The notes under the pieces are model-generated. The model saw only the letters and a program-made list of their open reading frames with translations. It ran no database searches and was not told the DNA's origin. A stretch of DNA of 64,000 nucleotides. Origin: Acetobacteraceae bacterium. Lineage in GTDB: Bacteria; Pseudomonadota; Alphaproteobacteria; Acetobacterales; Acetobacteraceae. Numbering within the stretch: position 1 is the first letter of the stretch; every line of letters starts with the position of its first letter. Position numbers and translations under genes: made by a program. The stretch is taken from contig JASHOA010000069.1 of assembly GCA_030041375.1 (NCBI GenBank), forward strand, positions 1 through 64,000. The letters are read 5' to 3'. Positions 1 through 8,227 of the stretch are shown here, one piece after another.

Positions 1-165
1 ATCGCCCCCGGCGTCATCTACATGGGCAACACCTACCAGGTCGGCCTCGAGGCGCTTATCCCGGGCAACAAGGCAGCCGGGCCGCATGTCGGCTTCATCT
101 TGCAGGTGCATTTCTTCTTCGACGACATGTTCCCCAATACCCTCGGCCGGCCGCTGTTCCAGTAG
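1..165 (+). CDS. C-terminal end of a probable outer-membrane protein (partial)
   Basis: The window opens inside this gene; 54 codons remain before the TAG. The fragment alternates hydrophobic and polar residues, has two triple-aromatic or acidic turns (HFFFDD), and ends NTLGRPLFQ, one residue after a Phe. This looks like the last strands of a beta-barrel, similar to putative transporter proteins of the phenol-degradation MetA type, but 54 residues are too few to name a family. The next gene, 50 bases on, encodes a periplasmic copper protein, so both products may act in the envelope. Confidence 0.5.
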   Translation: MAPGVIYMGNTYQVGLEALIPGNKAAGPHVGFILQVHFFFDDMFPNTLGRPLFQ

Positions 166-218
166 GCGCTGACCAGCACGGCGCCCTGTCACCCCACCTC
201 TGGATCAAGGAGCACGCC

Positions 219-584
219 ATGTTTCATTCAACCGCTGCCATCGTCATCGCCGCGCTGCTGCTCGCTTCGCCCGCCGCCGCCCTCGCGCACGCCTTCCCAA
301 CCGGCACGAACCCGCCGGTCGGCAGCACGCTCAAGGCCGCCCCGACCGAGGTCGTCATCGACTTCACGGAAGAGCTTGAGCCGCACTTCAGCAGCATTGA
401 AGTGCTGAATGCTCATGGCGCCCGGGTAGACAAGAACGACGCCCATCTGGCCCCCGGCAATGCCAAACGGTTCATCGTCGATCTTTCTCGACTCCCGCCT
501 GGCACCTACAAGGTGATCTGGCACGCGACGTCGATTGATACCCACAAGACCGAGGGCAGCTTCAGATTCACTGTGGCGCAATAG
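219..584 (+). CDS. copC: Periplasmic copper-binding protein, CopC family
   Basis: 121 residues. Residues 1-23 are a signal peptide ending ALA, so the mature protein begins with His24. CopC proteins bind Cu(II) through the amino-terminal His plus a downstream Asp and His; here these are His24, Asp107 and His109 in the motif SIDTHKTEG (mature numbering 1, 84 and 86, close to known one-site CopC proteins). The Met-rich Cu(I) site of the longer plasmid CopC proteins is absent, so this should be the Cu(II)-only type. The fold is a single beta-sandwich (PPVGSTL, EELEPHFSSIEV). No copD follows. It probably buffers or delivers periplasmic copper. Confidence 0.88.
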   Translation: MFHSTAAIVIAALLLASPAAALAHAFPTGTNPPVGSTLKAAPTEVVIDFTEELEPHFSSIEVLNAHGARVDKNDAHLAPGNAKRFIVDLSRLPPGTYKVIWHATSIDTHKTEGSFRFTVAQ

Positions 585-690
585 GAGCGCTCTGGGAGAG
601 CCTCCGCCATCCATAGTGCGGATTTTGATTGACCGCCCCTCCCCTGAAGCGGGAGTCTCCCGGCGGACACACGGCACGGAGATCACGGCC

Positions 691-1422
691 ATGCGCCTGG
701 CTCTGCTCTTTCTTCTCCTCTTGCTTACTCTACCCGCGCGCGCAGTGCCCGCCCTCGCCGCCGGGCAACCGGTCGATGCTGCCATTGTTCTCGTCACCGA
801 TGTGTCGCTCAGCATCACCGCATCTGAGTACGCGCTCGAGAAACAGGGTTACGCCAGCGCGATCCAGAGCCCCGCGGTCGTCGGGGCCATTCGCCACGGC
901 GCCATCGGCGCCATCGCACTGAGCTACGTCGAATTCGCGGGCGCGGACCAGATCGCAACCGTGATCGGCTGGCAGGTCATCCACGACCAGAGTTCGGCGC
1001 AGCGCTTCGCCGCCAAACTGCTCGCCGCGCCGCGCTCCGCGGAAGGTCGTACCGCCGTCGGCTCCGGCATCGCCGCTGCTACTCAGGATCTCGCCGAGAG
1101 CGGCTTTGCCGCCACCCGCCGCATCATCGATGTCTGCGGTGACGGCAACAGCAACGCCGGCGTTCCGCTCTCCGACGCTCGCGCCGCCGCGCTCAAGGCC
1201 GGCATTACCGTCAACGGGCTGGCGATCGTGCACACCAACCCCCCGCCTTGGCTCGTGCCGCACGTCGCCCCACCCGGCGGCATCGTCAGTTACTACCATG
1301 ACTACGTCATCGGCGGCGCCGGCAGCTTCGTCGTGCAGGTGAATACCGACCAGGACTTCACCGCCGCCATGATCCATAAACTCATTCTCGAGATCGCCTC
1401 CCGCCGCCCGGTCCGACTCTGA
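691..1422 (+). CDS. DUF1194 von Willebrand A-like secreted protein
   Basis: 243 residues. The ATG at 691 is chosen because it opens a clear signal peptide (about residues 1-25), preceded by a GGAGA-like ribosome site. The mature protein has a vWA-type metal-ion-dependent adhesion site, D37-V-S39-L-S41, then the DUF1194 blocks RTAVGSGIAAA and VCGDGNSNAG. DUF1194 proteins are exported, probably bind a divalent cation, and have no assigned reaction. It follows copC on the same strand at a 106-base distance and may share its transcript. An upstream in-frame ATG at 535 would overlap copC and lose the signal peptide. Confidence 0.8.
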   Translation: MRLALLFLLLLLTLPARAVPALAAGQPVDAAIVLVTDVSLSITASEYALEKQGYASAIQSPAVVGAIRHGAIGAIALSYVEFAGADQIATVIGWQVIHDQSSAQRFAAKLLAAPRSAEGRTAVGSGIAAATQDLAESGFAATRRIIDVCGDGNSNAGVPLSDARAAALKAGITVNGLAIVHTNPPPWLVPHVAPPGGIVSYYHDYVIGGAGSFVVQVNTDQDFTAAMIHKLILEIASRRPVRL

Positions 1423-1854
1423 CACCATCTGTACCGGCGCTGATTTCCAACCGGCAACGGAGGCGCTCACCAAGGCACCGAAGGACCTCCGAAGCCGGAC
1501 GATCCTGCCAGGCATCAACAACCGTCAGACTCTACCCATCGCTGGATAAGAGACGGGGGCAACGTCAGGTGGAAGAGGGAACAGCGGAATCGGTCTTTCG
1601 CGCGCCGGAGCATGAGTAGCAGCATGAGTATACGCAGAGTTTGCTGGCCGCGATCCCCGACCTGACCGCTGCCGCCCACCCGCCCGGCTAGACCCGGGCA
1701 AGGCGGAACCCGCGGCGCTGCTCGAGGTCCTGTCATTCTGCGTGGCTGCGCGGCACCGTTCATTATTGAGGTGGCCGATGAAGCATTGGATGCGCACTCG
1801 CAGCGCATCGAGACACGTGCCGATGGAAAGCTCCTTCGGTCAGTGGCGCCCGCT
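1423..1854. other. Non-coding stretch before repeat copy 1
   Basis: Together with the repeat copy at 1855-1956 and about 90 further bases, this makes the 625-base gap between the DUF1194 gene and the convergent CHRD gene. A minus-strand open frame crosses it but has Arg/Ser/Pro-rich low-complexity translation, no ribosome site and no recognisable domain. I see no RNA gene. Confidence 0.5.
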
Positions 1855-1956
1855 AGCCCGCGATCGCCCGAGGCGGAATCGTCGGAGGGCGTGAATCGCG
1901 GGCTCGAATAAACCGCGAGACCCGTGTCGGGCTGCACAGTCAGCCCAACACGGGTC
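1855..1956 (+). repeat. Two-hairpin interspersed repeat, copy 1
   Basis: First of four near-identical elements of about 100 bp. Hairpin 1 has arms AGCCCGCGAT (1855-1864) and ATCGCGGGCT (1895-1904), with an inner CGCCC/GGGCG pair. Hairpin 2 has arms at 1919-1934 and 1941-1956 around the invariant loop CACAGT, with one mismatch. The linker contains CGAATAAACCGCGA. No U-run follows, so it is not a classical terminator. The other copies are at 35693, 51176 and 52303, all in the same orientation. Confidence 0.9.
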
Positions 1957-2047
1957 GAGGTCGAACTCGCTCGTTTCGCGGTGGCTGGAACCGGCGACGA
2001 CGCGCAGCAGCGCCCGGTTATCGGGCCCGCGTCGTCGCCGGCCGGCA

Positions 2048-2683
2048 CTACTGCGCGGCGCGCTCGATCTTGCCGCAGGCGATCGGCAAAGTGACCTGCG
2101 CCGGGATCGGCCCGAGCGACTTGACCGTCGCGGGAAGCTTCGTGTCCGAGGGCACGCCGTGGATGAAAACGACGCGCCGGACGAGATCGAGGTGCTGGTC
2201 GTGGAACGCCTTGGCGAATGCTGCCCGCAAGGCGCTCAGGGACACCGTTGCATGATAGGTATAGGTGCCAGCCGCCGAGGCCGTCGGGTACTGGCCATGG
2301 GCGACGTCCATGCCGGCCGGATCGGCATCGAAGGGCACCATTGTCGTTCCGGCGGTGGTGCTGGTCTCGATCAGGTCGATGATGCCATCGTGGTTGGTGT
2401 CCGCGGCCGCGGTCGGGCAGGTGGCATCGCGATTATCCGTGAAGCCGTGGAAGTGCTGCCAATGCACCATGCTGGGCGGCACACCCTTCATGCTGATGTC
2501 GATCGTGAGCGTGTCCCCGGCCACGGTGAAGCGCGCTTCGCCGCTGGCCGATGTCCCGGTGACGTTGGTGTTCATCGGTTGCAGCGTGGCGACGTAGGTC
2601 GCCGTGGGCGGTGCGGCGGCATACGCCGCTGCTGCCGAGAGCGTCCCCGCGCACAGCAGCGCACCCAGGAATTTCAGGTACAT
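2048..2683 (-). CDS. Secreted CHRD-domain protein with an EF-hand-like loop
   Basis: 211 residues with a signal peptide (about 1-24, cleaved after YAA). The body resembles the CHRD (chordin) domain of bacterial secreted proteins: an early TYVATLQPMN strand, then a His cluster VHWQHFHG (H74, H77, H79) that could bind a metal. Residues 95-106, DTNHDGIIDLIE, match all ligand positions of a canonical calcium EF-hand loop. The ATG at 2683 is chosen because it starts the signal peptide; the longer upstream frame is Arg-rich noise covering thpR. It lies downstream of thpR on the same strand, with 110 AT-richer bases between that may hold its own promoter. Function unknown. Confidence 0.8.
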   Translation of the reverse strand: MYLKFLGALLCAGTLSAAAAYAAAPPTATYVATLQPMNTNVTGTSASGEARFTVAGDTLTIDISMKGVPPSMVHWQHFHGFTDNRDATCPTAAADTNHDGIIDLIETSTTAGTTMVPFDADPAGMDVAHGQYPTASAAGTYTYHATVSLSALRAAFAKAFHDQHLDLVRRVVFIHGVPSDTKLPATVKSLGPIPAQVTLPIACGKIERAAQ

Positions 2684-2793
2684 GTTTCGTTCCCTACCCC
2701 GTTGTTGATTGCCGAACGGTTGCCCAGTTACGGCCGATCCGACGGAAAAAGCAATACCGAAAATATACCTTAATGCGGCTTGCGCGCACCCGC

Positions 2794-3327
2794 TCAGGTC
2801 AGTGCGTATTCCACCTCGGGCGTATAGACCGCTTGCTCCTTGCCAAGGCGGGAGCTGAACAGCGTGAAATGCCCGATATCGACCGGCGCGGTGCGGAACA
2901 GGTTGTGCGCCTGCACGTAGGCGGCGAGTCGCTGCTCGGCAGCGCCGTCGAGCCGGGCGAGCGTGACGTGCGGGTTGAACCGCCGCCGCTCCGGCTCGAG
3001 CCCGATCCGCTGCAACGCGGTCTCGATCTTGGCGCGCAGCCTGTCCAGCACCTCGTTCCGCTCGACGCCGACCCAGAGCGCCGTGCTGCGCCCGGCCTTC
3101 TCGAACGTCCCGAGGCCGGAGAGTACCAGGCTGAAGCCGCGCCCGCGCAGCCCTGCCAGCGCCTCGTCGATCTCCGCGGCCCGATGCGCCGGCTGCTCGC
3201 CGACGAAGCGGAGCGTCATATGGTAATTCTCGGGCGGCACCCAGCGCGCGCCGGGAATGCCGCCGGAAAGAATGGCCAGCTCGCGTTTGAGGTGACCTGG
3301 CAGGGCGACGGCGACGAAGAGCCTCAT
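2794..3327 (-). CDS. thpR: RNA 2',3'-cyclic phosphodiesterase (LigT/ThpR)
   Basis: 177 residues, the usual length. The 2H phosphoesterase family is defined by two His-x-Thr motifs; here these are H36-M-T-L in NYHMTLRFVGE and H120-V-T-L in NPHVTLARL. The enzyme opens 2',3'-cyclic phosphate ends of RNA in the cytoplasm; its physiological substrate is not settled. The ATG at 3327 overlaps the TGA of the esterase gene upstream (ATGA), so the two are translationally coupled. Confidence 0.93.
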   Translation of the reverse strand: MRLFVAVALPGHLKRELAILSGGIPGARWVPPENYHMTLRFVGEQPAHRAAEIDEALAGLRGRGFSLVLSGLGTFEKAGRSTALWVGVERNEVLDRLRAKIETALQRIGLEPERRRFNPHVTLARLDGAAEQRLAAYVQAHNLFRTAPVDIGHFTLFSSRLGKEQAVYTPEVEYALT

Positions 3328-3977
3328 CCGTGCGGGACTTCTGCAAGCAGGCTGAGCACGTCGGGCAAGATCCGCCGCACGATGATCTCAACGCCGGCCG
3401 CGTTCGGATGAATGCCGTCCGGCTGGAGAAAATCGGGAACGCCGGCGACGCCGGTCAGGAAGAACGGGTAGTAGATGACGCCCGGCCGTTTTCCCAACCG
3501 ATCGAACACGGCACGGAAAGCGTTTCCATACTGAGGCCCGAGATTCGGCGGCGTGTACATGCCGGCGAACAGTACCGGGATCTGGCGCGCCGCCAGGCGA
3601 TCGAGAATGGCGGAGAGATTCGCCTCCACCTCGTTCGGCGCGATGCCGCGCAGCCCGTCGTTGCCACCGAGTTCGACGATCGCTGCCGCGGGGTTGCCGG
3701 CCAGCACCCAGGAAAGCCGCGCCAAGCCGCCGGCAGTGGTATCGCCGGAAACCGCGCCGTCCTGGATTTCAACCGGATGTCCCGCCTTGGCCAATGCGTC
3801 CGCAAGCCGGCTTTCGAATCCCTCGCCCGCCGGCAACCCGTAACCGGCAGAGAGCGAATCGCCGAGCACAAGAAGCTTCACCGGCGGCACTGCTCCCCGC
3901 GCCGTCCCAAGCCCGAGCAGCAGCATAATCGCGAATATCTCGCCGAGAACGGTGCGAACCCCATATCGTGCCGGCAT
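3324..3977 (-). CDS. tesA: Periplasmic arylesterase / acyl-CoA thioesterase I-like SGNH hydrolase
   Basis: 217 residues from the ATG at 3977; an internal ATG at 3926 would give 200. The N-terminus is a signal peptide (hydrophobic about 11-28). SGNH hydrolase blocks are all present: nucleophile in GDS (Ser41), Gly79, Asn106 in GGND, and Asp187/His190 in DGIHPN. The family hydrolyses thioesters and aryl esters in the periplasm. The divergent neighbours ybbA and ybbP are the same partners as in E. coli, which supports the name. The start codon shares its CATG with the start of ybbA on the other strand, so the two genes overlap by two bases if both upstream starts are used. Confidence 0.9.
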   Translation of the reverse strand: MPARYGVRTVLGEIFAIMLLLGLGTARGAVPPVKLLVLGDSLSAGYGLPAGEGFESRLADALAKAGHPVEIQDGAVSGDTTAGGLARLSWVLAGNPAAAIVELGGNDGLRGIAPNEVEANLSAILDRLAARQIPVLFAGMYTPPNLGPQYGNAFRAVFDRLGKRPGVIYYPFFLTGVAGVPDFLQPDGIHPNAAGVEIIVRRILPDVLSLLAEVPHG

Positions 3978-4683
3978 GGACGCCGCTCTCTCGCTCTCCG
4001 ACGCCCCGCCCCTGGTCACGGTCCGAAGGCTTGGCTTGACCCTGCCCGGCCCGGCTGGGCCGGTCAACATCCTCCGCGATCTCTCTTTCGAAGTGACCTC
4101 AGGCGAGGCGGTTGCGGTTGTCGGCCCCTCGGGCTCGGGCAAGACCAGCCTGATCATGGTGCTGGCGGGCCTGGAGCGGCCGACCGAAGGCACCGTCATC
4201 ATCTCCGGCGTCGACCTTGCCTCGCTCGACGAAGACGGCCTGGCGCGCTTTCGCCGCCGCCACATCGGCATCGTGTTCCAGGCGTTTCACCTCGTTGCCG
4301 GCATGACCGCTCTCGAGAACGTCATGGTGCCGCTCGAGCTTGCCGGCAGGCACGATGCGGAGGCGCGAGCGCGCGCCACGCTCGCCGCCGTCGGCCTTTC
4401 GCACCGCCTCTCCCACTTTCCCGCCAGCCTTTCCGGCGGCGAGCAGCAGCGCGTGGCAATCGCCCGTGCCCTCGCGCCGCAGCCATCGCTGCTCCTTGCC
4501 GATGAGCCAACCGGCAACCTCGATCGCGCCACAGGCGCCGAAGTCATCGACCTTCTTTTCCGCATGCGGCGCCAGGCCGACGCGACGCTGCTCCTGATCA
4601 CCCACGATCCCGCACTCGCCGAACGGTGCGGACGCACGCTCGTGCTCGAGGATGGCCGCCTCGCAGTGCATGTTCCCGCATGA
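3976..4683 (+). CDS. ybbA: ABC transporter ATP-binding protein YbbA
   Basis: 235 residues from the ATG at 3976; an ATG at 3952 is also in frame but would run into the divergent esterase. Walker A is GPSGSGKTS (50-58), the Q-loop Q102, the signature LSGGEQQR (152-159) and Walker B LLLADEP (172-178). This is the LolD/MacB-like subclass that pairs with long FtsX-type permeases. It is coupled to ybbP by an ATGA overlap. The YbbA/YbbP pair is a predicted exporter whose substrate is unproven; linkage to tesA has suggested a lipid-related role. Confidence 0.93.
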   Translation: MDAALSLSDAPPLVTVRRLGLTLPGPAGPVNILRDLSFEVTSGEAVAVVGPSGSGKTSLIMVLAGLERPTEGTVIISGVDLASLDEDGLARFRRRHIGIVFQAFHLVAGMTALENVMVPLELAGRHDAEARARATLAAVGLSHRLSHFPASLSGGEQQRVAIARALAPQPSLLLADEPTGNLDRATGAEVIDLLFRMRRQADATLLLITHDPALAERCGRTLVLEDGRLAVHVPA

Positions 4684-7217
4684 GCGAGTCGCTCGCCGGC
4701 CCTCTCGTTTCACTCCCGGTCGCGGTTCGACTGGCGCGGCGCGGGTTGCGTTCGGGGGCCCGAGGACTTTGGGGGGCCCTGGTCTGCCTGGCCCTGGGCG
4801 TCGCGGCGATCGGCGGCATCGGCAGCCTGAAGGCCGGCCTGACCCAGGGGCTCGCCAACTCCGGGCGGCAATTGCTCGGCGGAGACCTCGAAGTCGGAAC
4901 CGGGAGCGAGCCCGCGCCCGGTGCGCTCAAGGCATGGTTCAGAGCCCGAGGGGCCCGGCTCTCCGCGGACGTGACGATGCACGCCATGCTGATCGCGCCT
5001 TCCGGCAAGAGGGTGCTGGTCTCGCTCAAGGCGGTCGATCGGGCATGGCCGCTGGTCGGCCAGCCGGAACTCGCCCCCAGGATCGGGGTCGCGCAAGCGC
5101 TCGCAGGCCGGGGCCTTGCCGCCTCTCCACTTGCGCTCGAGCGGCTCGGCCTCCGGCCCGGCCAGCAGGTAACACTGGGCGAGGCTCCATTCACCGTCCG
5201 GGCGGCGCTGGTCTCCGAGCCAGGGCAAGTCGCCGCGCCGTCCCTGCTCGGACCGCCGGCGCTGATCTCCACAGACGCCCTCGCCGCGACGGGCCTCGTG
5301 CAGCCGGGCTCACTCGTCCGCTACACGCTGAAAGTCGCCCTCCCGGCCGGGACCAGCGTGACCGGCGTGCAGAGAGCCCTCTCGGCCGCCTTTCCCGATC
5401 GCGGGTGGCACATCCTCGAGGCCGCAGATGCCGCGCCGGGCCTGAGGCGCTTCCTCGATCGCACCGCGCTTTTCATGACGCTGGTCGCGCTCACCGCTTT
5501 GCTGGTCGGCGCAATCGGCGTCTTCGGCGGGATTGCGAGCTGGGCAGAAGCCAGGCTCTCCACGATCGCCACCCTGCGCGCGCTCGGCGCCTCGTCCTCC
5601 CTCGTCGCGACGACCCTGATGCTGCAAATTCTGGTACTTGCGGCGGGCGGCATCGCTATCGGGATGATCGCCGGGGTGGGGCTCACGCCGTTGATCACCG
5701 CCCTGTTCGGGGCCGATCTGCCGGTTGCGGTCGGATTCGGCATTTATCCCGCCCCGCTCCTCCTGGCTGGCGCCTTCGGGCTGACCACGGCCGCGCTCTG
5801 CATGCTCTGGCCGATCGTCCGGACGTCACGCATTTCCGGCGCCGCGCTCTTTCGCGAGCCTGTCATCGCAGCCCGGGTGCCGATCCCGCCGTCAACGCTC
5901 GCGGCGACTGCGCTGCTGGTCGCCTTGCTGATCGCACTCGCCGTCCTCGGAACCGGCTCGCCAAGGTTCGTCCTCTATTATGCCGTCGCGGCGGCACTCT
6001 CACTCGCCGCTCTGGCCGGTGCGGGACGGCTGATGATGCGCCTTGCCGCCCGTCTTGCCCGGCGGGCCCGGCTGCCCTGGCTCCGGCTCGGCCTGGCGGA
6101 CCTCCATCGCCCCGGGGCGCCGACCGTGCTGACCATCGTCTCGATCGGGCTCGGTCTTTCCACCCTCGGCGCGGTGGCGCTGATCGAAGGGAACCTGAAC
6201 GCGGAACTCCTGAGCGAAATGCCGAAATCCGCACCGAGCTTCTACTTCATCGACATCCAGAACGACGAATTGGCACGGTTCCGGGAGCTGATGCAGACAT
6301 TGCCGGGCATCGAGGCCTGGTCGGAGGTCCCGATGCTGCGGGCGCGGATCGTGGCATTGAACGGCGTGGCTGCCGCCCGCCTGCCAGTCCGCCGCGATGC
6401 ACGCTGGGCTCTCAGGGAAGATCTCGGGCTCACTTACGCGGCCGAGCCACCGCCCGGCACCGAAATCACCGCCGGGCACTGGTGGCCCGCCAACTACCAG
6501 GGACCGCCGCTCGTCTCGTTCGACGCCCGTCTCGCGTCCGACCTCGGGATCCGTCTCGGGGACGCGCTCACCGTGAATGTGCTCGGCCGCGATCTGGCAC
6601 TCAGGGTGACAAGCCTCCGCCACATCGTCTGGCAGCGTCTCGGCCTCAACTTCTTCCTCGTGGCAAGCCCCGGGCTGCTCTCGGGGGCACCGCACACCAA
6701 CATCGCAACCGTGCGCGCCACCCCGGGACAGGAGGAAGCGGTGCTAGCCGCGGTCACGGATGCGCTGCCGAACGTGAGCGCCGTCACGGTCAGGGAAGTG
6801 CTGGCGGCGGTGGCGCAGATCTTCGGCCAGATCGCAACCGCGCTCACCGCTCTCGGCGGGTTCGCCCTCGCCGCCGGTCTCCTGGTGCTGGGCGGTGCCG
6901 TGGCAAGCGAGCAGCGCCGCCGCATCCGCCAGGCTGTGATCCTCAAGACGCTCGGTGCCACCAGCGGCCAGATTCGCGCCGCCTGGCTGGTCGCCTTCGC
7001 AACCGAAGGCGCCGTAGCGGGGATGATCGCGGCCGTCGTGGCCGCCGCCGCGAGCTTCGGAGTGGTCCGTTACCTGATGCACGGCGATTGGGTGTTTTTG
7101 CCCGCGCCCCTCGTCGAGACCGTGCTCGGCGCCATCCTGCTCCTGGTCATCGCCGGGTATTGGGGCACAGGTGCTGCGCTCCGCGCCAAGGCGGCGCCGT
7201 GGCTGCGCAACGAATAG
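4680..7217 (+). CDS. ybbP: FtsX-family ABC permease YbbP
   Basis: 845 residues, as expected for the long YbbP type. One N-terminal membrane helix (about 29-50) precedes a periplasmic MacB-like region (about 50-250); a cluster of helices follows near 270-420; there are two central helices (about 425-475), a second periplasmic region, and three C-terminal helices (about 725-835). The ATG at 4680 overlaps the ybbA stop and is preferred over an ATG at 4626 inside ybbA. Membrane partner of YbbA in a mechanotransmission-type ABC complex. Confidence 0.92.
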   Translation: MSESLAGPLVSLPVAVRLARRGLRSGARGLWGALVCLALGVAAIGGIGSLKAGLTQGLANSGRQLLGGDLEVGTGSEPAPGALKAWFRARGARLSADVTMHAMLIAPSGKRVLVSLKAVDRAWPLVGQPELAPRIGVAQALAGRGLAASPLALERLGLRPGQQVTLGEAPFTVRAALVSEPGQVAAPSLLGPPALISTDALAATGLVQPGSLVRYTLKVALPAGTSVTGVQRALSAAFPDRGWHILEAADAAPGLRRFLDRTALFMTLVALTALLVGAIGVFGGIASWAEARLSTIATLRALGASSSLVATTLMLQILVLAAGGIAIGMIAGVGLTPLITALFGADLPVAVGFGIYPAPLLLAGAFGLTTAALCMLWPIVRTSRISGAALFREPVIAARVPIPPSTLAATALLVALLIALAVLGTGSPRFVLYYAVAAALSLAALAGAGRLMMRLAARLARRARLPWLRLGLADLHRPGAPTVLTIVSIGLGLSTLGAVALIEGNLNAELLSEMPKSAPSFYFIDIQNDELARFRELMQTLPGIEAWSEVPMLRARIVALNGVAAARLPVRRDARWALREDLGLTYAAEPPPGTEITAGHWWPANYQGPPLVSFDARLASDLGIRLGDALTVNVLGRDLALRVTSLRHIVWQRLGLNFFLVASPGLLSGAPHTNIATVRATPGQEEAVLAAVTDALPNVSAVTVREVLAAVAQIFGQIATALTALGGFALAAGLLVLGGAVASEQRRRIRQAVILKTLGATSGQIRAAWLVAFATEGAVAGMIAAVVAAAASFGVVRYLMHGDWVFLPAPLVETVLGAILLLVIAGYWGTGAALRAKAAPWLRNE

Positions 7218-7382
7218 CGGTGAGTGCTGTTGCCCGGGTGGGGAATCTGCTAGAAGGTTGCCGGATCCGGCGAGCGGGGCGCCGTACATGCCTGTGCCGG
7301 CCCGTCCGAGTGCTTGAATCGTCTTTGGTCCGGACCAGATTGTGGGGCGCAGGCGTTGCGCCTGGAAGGGGAACCTGAAGCC

Positions 7383-8153
7383 ATGGCCTTGAGTCCCGAC
7401 TATCGTTCGTTCACCGGCGTGTCCGGGTCGGCCGCCACGCAAGCCGTCGTCGATGCCGGCCTGCGGGCGTACATGCTCCGGGTCTACAACTGGATGGCCT
7501 CCGGCCTGGTGCTGACCGGCATCGTCGCCTACCTCATCGTCAACACGCCGCTGCAGACGGCCTTCTACCAGAGCGTCCAGACCCCCGCCGGCGTCGTCGT
7601 CCAGCCTACCGGCCTGGCATGGCTGAGCATCTTCGCGCCGCTCGTCTTCGTGATGGTGATGAGCTTCGGCGTGAACAAGCTTTCGCGCACGGCCGCGCAA
7701 ACGCTCTACTGGCTGTTCTGCGCCGCAATGGGTGCCAGCCTGACCAATATCTTCTTCATCTATACGTCCGCCTCGATCGTCGAGGTGTTCTTCATCACGG
7801 CAGGGACATTCGCCGCGGTCAGCCTCTATGGCTACACCACGCGCACCGACCTCACGCGGATGGGCGGCTTCCTGTTCATGGGGCTGATCGGCATCATCAT
7901 TGCCGCTCTGGTCAACATGTTCATGCACAGCTCCGGGCTGCAATTCGCGATCAGCATCATTGGCGTGCTCGTCTTCACCGGCCTCACCGCCTACGACACG
8001 CAGCGCATCAAGGCCGACTATGTACAGTTCGCCTACGCGTCCGGGCCGGAGCTGGCCGCCAAGCGCAGCGTCTATGACGCGCTCAGCCTTTACCTCAACT
8101 TCATCAACCTCTTCATGCTGCTATTGCAGCTTCTCGGCAATCGCAGCCGGTAA
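7383..8153 (+). CDS. Bax inhibitor-1 / YccA-family membrane protein
   Basis: 256 residues. After a soluble N-terminus of about 35 residues there are seven hydrophobic segments. The family signature is visible near the end: TGLTAYDTQRIK, then the SVYDALSLYLNFINLF segment. Members are inner-membrane proteins, some of which leak protons or calcium; YccA of E. coli modulates FtsH. The ATG at 7383 follows a GGGGAACCTGAAG leader; the preceding 165 bases must hold its promoter. A bidirectional hairpin follows the stop. Confidence 0.92.
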   Translation: MALSPDYRSFTGVSGSAATQAVVDAGLRAYMLRVYNWMASGLVLTGIVAYLIVNTPLQTAFYQSVQTPAGVVVQPTGLAWLSIFAPLVFVMVMSFGVNKLSRTAAQTLYWLFCAAMGASLTNIFFIYTSASIVEVFFITAGTFAAVSLYGYTTRTDLTRMGGFLFMGLIGIIIAALVNMFMHSSGLQFAISIIGVLVFTGLTAYDTQRIKADYVQFAYASGPELAAKRSVYDALSLYLNFINLFMLLLQLLGNRSR

Positions 8154-8172
8154 CGCCGAAGGGATTCACGGA

Positions 8173-8206
8173 AACGGCCCGGGCAGGATTGTCCGGGCCG
8201 TTTTCG
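8173..8206. terminator. Bidirectional intrinsic terminator
   Basis: Perfect 10-bp stem, AACGGCCCGG (8173-8182) with CCGGGCCGTT (8193-8202), around a 10-base loop. T-rich sequence follows on the plus strand (TTTTC from 8201) and TTTCC on the minus strand. It sits between two convergent genes and can serve both. Confidence 0.85.
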
Positions 8207-8227
8207 TTGCTGCCGCGCTCGGCGCGA

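Noticed and set aside
1515-2048. Minus-strand open frame of 177 codons in the gap after the DUF1194 gene
   Set aside because: It runs across repeat copy 1, is Arg/Ser/Pro-rich, has no ribosome site and matches no family.
4652-7378. A 908-codon open frame overlapping ybbP
   Set aside because: Arg-rich composition typical of an alternative frame in GC-rich DNA; ybbP explains the region fully.
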